From: an uncultured Actinomyces sp.
Lineage (GTDB): Bacteria > Actinomycetota > Actinomycetes > Actinomycetales > Actinomycetaceae
Direction: 5' to 3'
NCBI GenBank assembly: GCA_916719935.1
Contig: CAKAPY010000098.1
Location: 1-5,822 of the forward strand
DNA length: 5,822 nucleotides
Shown: positions 1 to 4,413 of the stretch, in pieces
Position numbering within the stretch: the first letter of the stretch is position 1
Layout of the letters: every line of letters starts with the position of its first letter
The notes under the pieces: generated by a model
The model's input: only the letters and a program-made list of their open reading frames with translations
Database searches by the model: none
What the model was told of the DNA's origin: nothing
Position numbers and translations under genes: made by a program

Positions 1-863
1 GTCGGTCGAGGATTCTTAATCATCGAGTCCATAACCTGCGTCGCGACGATCACAGGCTTGGCGGCACGGCGCGCCAGCTCAATTGCGCGCTTTTGAACCA
101 GCGGAACGTCCTCAAGCGGCATTTCCACACCGAGGTCACCGCGCGCGACCATAATTCCGTCGAAGGCATCGACGATCTCAGAAAGAGCTTCTACGGCCTG
201 AGGCTTTTCGATCTTGGCGATGACCGGAAGGCGCTTCCCGCACTCATCCATAATCGCATGAACAGAATCGATATCAGACGCAGACCGGACGAAAGACAAA
301 GCAATGAAGTCCGCGTCGATCTTGATACCCCAACGTAGGTCTTCTTCATCCTTCGCGCTCATCGCCGGAACCGAAACGGCGACACCCGGAAGATTCAAAC
401 CCTTGTGGTCAGAAACATAACCGGGAACCTCCACGCGAGTAACGACATCTGTATCAGTCACCTCGACAACTCGGACTGCAACGTTACCGTCGTCAATCAG
501 CAGGCGGTCACCGGGAGCACAGTCACCTGGCAGTCCCTTAAAGGTTGTCCCAACGAGTTCTTTGGTTCCAGGAACATCGCGGGTAGTGATGGTGAAAGTA
601 TCGCCAATTTCGAGATACTGCGGTCCCTCTTCAAAAGTTTCAAGACGAATCTTGGGCCCCTGAAGGTCAACAAGAACGGCGACGCCTCGGCCTGAGTTCT
701 GTGCAGCTCGGCGAACGCGCTCGACGACTTCCTCATGCTCTTCAGCGGTGCCGTGGGAACGGTTAATACGAGCGACATCCATGCCGGCATCAACCAGAGC
801 CTGGATCTGTTCAGCAGAGGCTGTCGCGGGTCCAATAGTGCATACAATCTTTGCTCGACGCAT
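1..863 (-). CDS. pyk: Pyruvate kinase, N-terminal 287 residues (3' end outside window)
   Basis: Pyruvate kinase transfers phosphate from phosphoenolpyruvate to ADP in the cytoplasm, giving pyruvate and ATP as the last step of glycolysis. The reading frame is open from the ATG at 863 to the window edge. It starts MRRAKIVCTIGPAT, the usual family opening. Visible landmarks are the substrate segment with Arg32, Asn34 and Ser36; Asp66 and Lys71 in VDLQGPKIR; a B domain at about residues 70-166; catalytic Lys217 and metal ligand Glu219 in IAKIEK; metal ligand Asp243 in MVARGDLGVE; and Thr275 in VIVATQ. They line up with E. coli PykF at a constant offset of about three. Roughly 190 C-terminal residues, including the C domain that carries allosteric sites in many family members, should lie to the left. 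An AGGA seven bases before the ATG overlaps the lgt stop codon, so pyk is probably translated with lgt. Family assignment is very secure. Confidence 0.97.
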   Translation of the reverse strand, partial: MRRAKIVCTIGPATASAEQIQALVDAGMDVARINRSHGTAEEHEEVVERVRRAAQNSGRGVAVLVDLQGPKIRLETFEEGPQYLEIGDTFTITTRDVPGTKELVGTTFKGLPGDCAPGDRLLIDDGNVAVRVVEVTDTDVVTRVEVPGYVSDHKGLNLPGVAVSVPAMSAKDEEDLRWGIKIDADFIALSFVRSASDIDSVHAIMDECGKRLPVIAKIEKPQAVEALSEIVDAFDGIMVARGDLGVEMPLEDVPLVQKRAIELARRAAKPVIVATQVMDSMIKNPRP

Positions 864-870
864 GTTTCTA

Positions 871-874
871 TCCT
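871..874 (-). promoter_or_regulatory. Ribosome binding site of pyk, overlapping the lgt stop
   Basis: AGGA lies seven bases before the pyk ATG, and its first two bases (AG) are the last two of the lgt TAG stop. Only nine bases separate the two genes. This layout suggests translational coupling of pyk to lgt and fixes the pyk start at 863. Confidence 0.7.
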
Positions 875-1820
875 AACGTGCCTCGGTCTCTTCGACAGGG
901 CGACTTTCCGGTGATATAGGACTATCGCCCTTATCTCCATCAGTCTTATCAGTAGCCGAATCTTCATCCTGGTTATCGGTTCGGTGAGAAGTCGCGGGCA
1001 GTTCGGCGGGATCAACTCGAGTAGAAGCAGAGCGTCGCCCCGCGACGATAAAAGTCATCAAACCCAGCAAGAAGACAACAATCGAAGTCCATACATTGAT
1101 GCGTAGTCCCAAGAAATGATGGGCATCATCAATGCGCAGCATCTCAATCCATACGCGCCCAAGCGTGTAAACCATGATGTACGAAGCAAAAAGCTGACCC
1201 GACTTCACCTTCATTTGACGATCGATCAACAGTAGAACTGCTACACCAGCTAGATTCCATAGGCATTCATAAAGGAAGGTCGGGTGAAATAGAGTTCCTG
1301 GAGCATAACCTGAGGGAAGATGCGCATTGTCAATGCTCAGTCCCCACGGAAGAGTCGTCGGTGCTCCAAAGAGTTCTTGATTGAACCAATTCCCCCAGCG
1401 ACCAAGCGCCTGCGCAGCCAGAAGAGGAACAGCAAGGGAATCTGCAATCGGGCCCAAGCGCTGGCCTCGGTGACGAACAACCAACCAAGCAGCGAGTGCT
1501 CCGCCTGCGACCGCGCCCCAAATTCCCAAGCCGCCATTCCAGATCGCGAAAGCCATGAGCGGCTTTCCGCCCTGGCCGAAATATGCATCTGGTGAAGTAA
1601 TCACGTGATAAACACGAGCGCCAACAATGCCAGCCGGAACCGCCCACAGTGCGACATCATAAAAAAGGTCCGGATCTCCCCCGCGTTTCTGGTAACGCCG
1701 AGCGGACCAATATACGGAAATCAGAATCGCACAGGCGATGATCAAGCCATAAGCGCGAATTGGAATCGGACCAAGATGCCATACACCGTTACTCGGCGAC
1801 GGCAAAGCAAGAGCGCGCAT
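873..1820 (-). CDS. lgt: Prolipoprotein diacylglyceryl transferase (Lgt)
   Basis: Lgt moves a diacylglyceryl group from phosphatidylglycerol to the lipobox cysteine of prolipoproteins, the first step of lipoprotein maturation in the cytoplasmic membrane. The 315-residue product has about seven membrane segments. Motifs in order are IRAYGL (Tyr24); WNGGLGIWGA at 94-103; the family signature GRWGNWFNQELFG at 140-152 with Arg141, Asn144 and Glu149; FHPTFLYE at 178-185; and GRVWIEMLR at 221-229. Trp101 stands where E. coli Lgt has His103, which I recall as common in actinobacteria. The last 50 or so residues (about 262-315) are a charged, Asp/Glu/Ser-rich, probably disordered cytoplasmic tail, also common in actinobacterial Lgt. 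A GAGGA nine bases before the ATG supports the start. It lies 48 bp after trpC and 9 bp before pyk, in the same direction. The assignment is very secure. Confidence 0.97.
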   Translation of the reverse strand: MRALALPSPSNGVWHLGPIPIRAYGLIIACAILISVYWSARRYQKRGGDPDLFYDVALWAVPAGIVGARVYHVITSPDAYFGQGGKPLMAFAIWNGGLGIWGAVAGGALAAWLVVRHRGQRLGPIADSLAVPLLAAQALGRWGNWFNQELFGAPTTLPWGLSIDNAHLPSGYAPGTLFHPTFLYECLWNLAGVAVLLLIDRQMKVKSGQLFASYIMVYTLGRVWIEMLRIDDAHHFLGLRINVWTSIVVFLLGLMTFIVAGRRSASTRVDPAELPATSHRTDNQDEDSATDKTDGDKGDSPISPESRPVEETEAR

Positions 1821-1829
1821 GAAAACTAA

Positions 1830-1834
1830 TCCTC
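1830..1834 (-). promoter_or_regulatory. Ribosome binding site of lgt
   Basis: GAGGA with a nine-base spacer to the lgt ATG at 1820. Its first G is also the last base of the downstream arm of the inverted repeat at 1834-1877, so the rest of the site sits just outside that hairpin and need not be masked by it. Confidence 0.65.
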
Positions 1835-1877
1835 GTGAATAACAACTATTTGCTCCTACCTTAGTAGATTATTCACG
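1834..1877 (-). repeat. 9-bp perfect inverted repeat spanning the trpC stop, just before the lgt ribosome site
   Basis: On the minus strand CGTGAATAA (1877-1869) is exactly complementary to TTATTCACG (1842-1834), with one further G-U pair inside. The first arm contains the trpC TAA stop. The 26-base interval holds a second possible small hairpin, CTAC-TAAG-GTAG. No T-run follows, so this is not a classical rho-independent terminator. It could be an mRNA stability or processing element, or could link lgt translation to ribosomes finishing trpC. The repeat is seen directly; the role is inference. Confidence 0.45.
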
Positions 1878-2741
1878 GCGAGTATCACTCCAGCTTCCAT
1901 CACTACCACGATGCGCCTCACGAATACGCATCCGCCGATCAGCAAGCAGCGACGGATGATGCCCCGCACTCACCATTTCAGCAACCAGCTCTTCAGGATT
2001 ATCACTGCGCATAAGTGCTTCACCGACAAGAACAGCATCCGCTCCCGCTCTCGCGTATTCAAATACATCTTTCGGGCCACGGACACCAGATTCCGCAATA
2101 GCCAATACTCCTGTTGGAACCACATCAATAACTTCATCGATGACGTGACGATCAACGCATCCTGTTACGAGATCTCGCGCGTTAACACCAATCATCAGCG
2201 CTCCTGCGTCAAGCGCCCTCAAGGCATCAAGACGCGAGTGTGTCTCGACGAGGACGCCCATGCCAAGAGACTGAGCGCGTTCAAGAAGACCATTGAGTGC
2301 CGCTTCCGAAAGAAGCCGGGCAATAAGAAGCACAACGTCAGCTCCATTACGGCGCGCTTCAAAAAGCTGATATGCCGACAAGATGATGTCTTTACAGAGG
2401 ATCGGAGAGCTTGTCACTGCCTTTACCCGAGCAAGGTCGGAATACTGTCCGCGAAAGAAAGAAGATTCAGTGACGACGGAAAGCATAGCCGCTCCCCCAC
2501 GCTCAAACGCCTGTGCGAGCGGTGCAGGATCAGCAATCGTGGAATACACCCCCCATGGTGATGCACGTTTAATCTCGGCAATCACTGCTGTTGCACCATC
2601 AGAGCGGAGGAATTCCTCAGGATGTCGTAGAGGATCAGGAACGTTCTCACATTCCCGTTTTAAATCATCCAAGCTGAGGTGTTCTTCGCGTACGGCACGC
2701 TGACGCTGCGTGTTTGCGATGACCTCATCAAGTTTGAGCAC
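1869..2741 (-). CDS. trpC: Indole-3-glycerol-phosphate synthase, divergent and without trpA/trpB beside it
   Basis: The TrpC family closes carboxyphenylamino-deoxyribulose phosphate to indole-3-glycerol phosphate, with loss of CO2, in tryptophan synthesis. The 290-residue product is a single TIM barrel. Numbering here is from the GTG two codons upstream: Glu58 and Lys60 (AEIKRASP), Lys119 (CKD), Glu168 (LVETH), Asn189 (IGVNARDL) and Glu219/Ser220 (AESGV) match the family's catalytic set, and the phosphate-loop segment VLVGEALM (239-246) is intact. Oddities cluster in active-site loops: SPWG replaces the usual SPS-type loop, KDI replaces KDF, and FRGQ replaces FxGS. I chose the GTG at 2741 because AAGGAGG lies five bases before it; the GTG at 2747 overlaps that Shine-Dalgarno. 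No trpA, trpB, trpD or trpE is present; lgt follows directly. Family membership is secure. Whether it makes tryptophan or acts on a different substrate is open. Confidence 0.93.
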   Translation of the reverse strand: MLKLDEVIANTQRQRAVREEHLSLDDLKRECENVPDPLRHPEEFLRSDGATAVIAEIKRASPWGVYSTIADPAPLAQAFERGGAAMLSVVTESSFFRGQYSDLARVKAVTSSPILCKDIILSAYQLFEARRNGADVVLLIARLLSEAALNGLLERAQSLGMGVLVETHSRLDALRALDAGALMIGVNARDLVTGCVDRHVIDEVIDVVPTGVLAIAESGVRGPKDVFEYARAGADAVLVGEALMRSDNPEELVAEMVSAGHHPSLLADRRMRIREAHRGSDGSWSDTRRE

Positions 2742-2745
2742 CGCC

Positions 2746-2799
2746 ACCTCCTTGTGTGAACTCTCAATCTGATGCTAGTCCTCATTGAGGAAAAGAGGT
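2746..2799 (-). promoter_or_regulatory. Structured trpC leader with a possible Shine-Dalgarno mask
   Basis: In the leader RNA, ACCUCUUU (2799-2792) can pair over eight positions, one of them G-U, with AAGGAGGU (2753-2746), which would hide the trpC ribosome site. Directly beside the first arm is a five-pair hairpin, UCCUC-AAU-GAGGA (2791-2779), which could stack on that helix. A competing pairing, CUCAAU (2789-2784) with AUUGAG (2768-2763), cannot form together with the small hairpin. No Trp-codon-rich leader peptide is present. The complementarity is seen directly. A regulatory role is inference, and pyrimidine tracts facing a purine-rich Shine-Dalgarno can pair by chance. Confidence 0.3.
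2747..2753 (-). promoter_or_regulatory. Consensus Shine-Dalgarno of trpC that decides its start
   Basis: AAGGAGG is a near-perfect Shine-Dalgarno. The GTG at 2747 overlaps its last base, so it cannot be served by it. The in-frame GTG two codons later, at 2741, has a five-base spacer and is the better start. Confidence 0.75.
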
Positions 2800-2826
2800 A
2801 ATCACACGCATTTAGCTAAATGCCAA
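2798..2826 (-). promoter_or_regulatory. Candidate promoter for trpC-lgt-pyk
   Basis: On the minus strand TTGGCA (2826-2821, five of six to the -35 consensus) is followed after 17 bases by GATTAC (2803-2798, three of six to -10), preceded by TGT, an extended -10 pattern. The 16-bp palindrome begins inside the -35 and fills most of the spacer, a typical operator position. The -10 is poor, so this is only a candidate. If real, it would separate trpC-lgt-pyk from mltG-aroE-prepilin peptidase. Confidence 0.3.
2808..2823. repeat. Perfect 16-bp palindrome across the prepilin peptidase stop codon
   Basis: GCATTTAGCTAAATGC is its own reverse complement. Its centre falls between 2815 and 2816, at the downstream edge of the prepilin peptidase TAG stop. 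It could be a dimeric repressor operator for trpC or a six-pair RNA stem with an AGCU loop. No T-run follows on either strand, so a rho-independent terminator is unlikely. The symmetry is certain; its function is unknown. Confidence 0.5.
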
Positions 2827-3562
2827 GATGAAGCAACAATGAAAGATCGGTCGAAACATCACGCCACAAAAGGAAGCTCAAAAGAGTGGAACCGATCATC
2901 CAGGGACCAAAAGCAACCCGAGAACGTGTGCCTGCTTGGCCACTGACAATTTTCCACAGCGCTGCGCAGGCGGCTGAGACAATCGCGACCAAGAGTCCAA
3001 AGAGCGCAGCATGCCAACCGAGAAGCCCAAGCAGCGAACCTAGGATCGGTGCAAGCCTAAGATCCCCCTTACCAAAGCCACCTTTAGGAAGCGTGCCCAG
3101 CCATAAAGGCAAGGTCCAAATTAACGTCCCAAAAACTACCTGCGCAACAAGTAGATAAGGCTGCGGGTGAAAGTAGATAGTCACGCCGATGCCGCTCAAT
3201 ACACCACAGGCAAGCGCAAGAACGTACGGAGTGGGAAGTCTATGCGTGCGCGCATCAATATAGCCAAGCAGGGTGCCCATCATTGTCAGTGACACTACAG
3301 CGGGTGATGCGGGGCGTGCCTGAGCTCCCACAAGCACGACTGCTCCCACAAGCACAGCTGCCCACACTACGCCATTTCGTTTCAGCGGAGTGAGTGACGC
3401 CTCGACAAAGTACCGGCGTTGGATTGCCCACCCAGACAGACTGAGCCAGACTGCATACGTAATCCAGACAATGACAGAAAGAAAGAGGTTCCACTCTGCC
3501 GCGCCTAAGGATTTGTCCGCAATCCTTGAAAAGACTGGAAAAAGCATCGGGAGCGTACCCAT
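2816..3562 (-). CDS. Prepilin peptidase, A24 family, without methylase domain
   Basis: A24 peptidases are membrane aspartic proteases that cut the leader from type IV or Tad pilins and pseudopilins at the cytoplasmic face. The 248-residue product has about eight hydrophobic segments (roughly 25-47, 64-82, 86-102, 113-130, 136-156, two in 171-203, and 217-235). The two catalytic aspartates are visible: Asp103 in YIDARTHRLP and Asp167 in GFGKGDLRL, the GxGD motif. VAFGPW at 216-221 matches the conserved C-terminal FGP. The N-terminal cysteine-rich methyltransferase domain of PilD-type enzymes is absent; only Cys119 and Cys199 occur, so it resembles shorter CpaA/TadV-like forms. It starts two bases after the aroE stop with a modest GGGAAGAG ribosome site, so coupled translation is likely. 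Mycobacterial Rv2551c sits in the same place after aroE. No pilin or secretion ATPase is in the window, so the substrate is unknown. Confidence 0.88.
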   Translation of the reverse strand: MGTLPMLFPVFSRIADKSLGAAEWNLFLSVIVWITYAVWLSLSGWAIQRRYFVEASLTPLKRNGVVWAAVLVGAVVLVGAQARPASPAVVSLTMMGTLLGYIDARTHRLPTPYVLALACGVLSGIGVTIYFHPQPYLLVAQVVFGTLIWTLPLWLGTLPKGGFGKGDLRLAPILGSLLGLLGWHAALFGLLVAIVSAACAALWKIVSGQAGTRSRVAFGPWMIGSTLLSFLLWRDVSTDLSLLLHLGI

Positions 3563-3564
3563 AC

Positions 3565-4413
3565 TTAGCTCTTCCCAAGTAAGTCAAAGACAGCAGATAC
3601 CGCATGATCGTCGGCTTCTAAGCCCGTCATCAGCTTAAATTGCATGATGGCTTGATACACAAGCATGTCTACCCCAAAGGCAACGGGGATTGAACGATCT
3701 TGACACATAGCGATAGCAGGAGTCACTCGCGGCGCATAGCTGACATCAAGAAAACTTGACTTTTCCGGCATTGATGCAAGTTGCGGTACATGTGCATCAA
3801 GAGCGCCCGAAGGCAGGGTCGATACGACGAGATCCGCGCTTGAACAACAACTTGAGAGCTCGTCGCGCTGCATCAAATCATGACCGCGGTAGCTAACGCC
3901 GAGATTGAGGGCAACGCGGTGAAAATCAACAGGGACTTTCCCGTTATGGAAGGCGCGAGCGACAACATGTACCTCTGTAAAACCCAATGAAACAACAGCG
4001 GCAAGTGCTGATGCTGCCGTCGCTCCCGAACCAATGATGACCGCTCTTCCGCTGCTGTCTAGGTCCGCTCGACTTCTACTCAGTTCAATCGCCCGGCTCA
4101 TTCCGTAAACGTCAGTATTGAAACCGGTCTTTAAGCTTCCAGTAGGAATGAGCGTATTGACCGAATTCAATGCTTCAGCTTGCGGATCGACGACGTCAAG
4201 AAGCGCAATTACTGCCTTCTTGCACGGCATCGTAATAGAAACGCCGACGCATTCATCATCAATGGAAGAGATCCACTGAGGCAAGGAGTCTACGGTGACT
4301 TCGTGCTTCAGATAGGTCCACCCATTCAGTCCCGCGTAATCCCAGAGACAGCGATGGATCAGCGGAGACAATGAATGTTCAATGGGTGATCCAATGACAC
4401 ACGCCCAAGGCAT
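3565..4413 (-). CDS. aroE: Shikimate dehydrogenase
   Basis: AroE reduces 3-dehydroshikimate to shikimate with NADPH in the pathway to chorismate and the aromatic amino acids. The product has 282 residues, normal for the family. In order, numbered from the preferred Met: GSPIEHSLSP (substrate serines Ser14 and Ser16), GVSITMPCKKAV with catalytic Lys65, NSVNTL with Asn86, GFNTD with catalytic Asp101, the NADPH-binding GSGATA loop at 128-133, and FGVDMLVYQA near the C terminus with Gln254. Cys64 replaces the His often found in MPHK. The frame extends upstream to a TTG at 4440, but I chose the ATG at 4413. It shares its A with the mltG stop (TGATG) and has AGGGGA seven bases upstream, an arrangement typical of translational coupling. 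The prepilin peptidase follows after two bases. Assignment is secure. Confidence 0.95.
   Translation of the reverse strand: MPWACVIGSPIEHSLSPLIHRCLWDYAGLNGWTYLKHEVTVDSLPQWISSIDDECVGVSITMPCKKAVIALLDVVDPQAEALNSVNTLIPTGSLKTGFNTDVYGMSRAIELSRSRADLDSSGRAVIIGSGATAASALAAVVSLGFTEVHVVARAFHNGKVPVDFHRVALNLGVSYRGHDLMQRDELSSCCSSADLVVSTLPSGALDAHVPQLASMPEKSSFLDVSYAPRVTPAIAMCQDRSIPVAFGVDMLVYQAIMQFKLMTGLEADDHAVSAVFDLLGKS

Noticed and set aside
497..1015. 172-codon minus-strand frame across the lgt-pyk boundary
   Set aside because: It overlaps the end of lgt and the start of pyk in another frame; both of those show strong family motifs and good ribosome sites.
1500..1530. Trp101 in place of the catalytic His103 of E. 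coli Lgt as a sign of inactivity
   Set aside because: To my knowledge actinobacterial Lgt proteins commonly have this Gly-Ile-Trp-Gly pattern; Arg141, Asn144 and the C-terminal GR..IE..R segment are intact.
1911..2561. 216-codon open frame on the plus strand opposite trpC
   Set aside because: It is wholly antisense to a clear TrpC gene, its composition is odd (rich in Arg, His and Ser), it has no recognisable motif and no ribosome site stands out.
2779..2794. Short hairpin followed by AAAA on the plus strand as a terminator
   Set aside because: The stem has only five pairs, the run is A on the plus strand and T lies upstream on the transcribed minus strand, so it cannot work as a terminator for either direction.
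2754..2807. GTGTGA and TCACAC half-sites as a Crp/GlxR operator
   Set aside because: The halves are 42 bases apart, far from the six-base spacing of such sites, so they are considered only as possible RNA pairing arms.
2785..2814. Nine-codon leader ORF (MRVITSFPQ) upstream of trpC as a trp attenuator peptide
   Set aside because: It has no Trp codon, no visible ribosome site and would lie largely upstream of a transcript from the candidate promoter. It does not fit classical trp attenuation.
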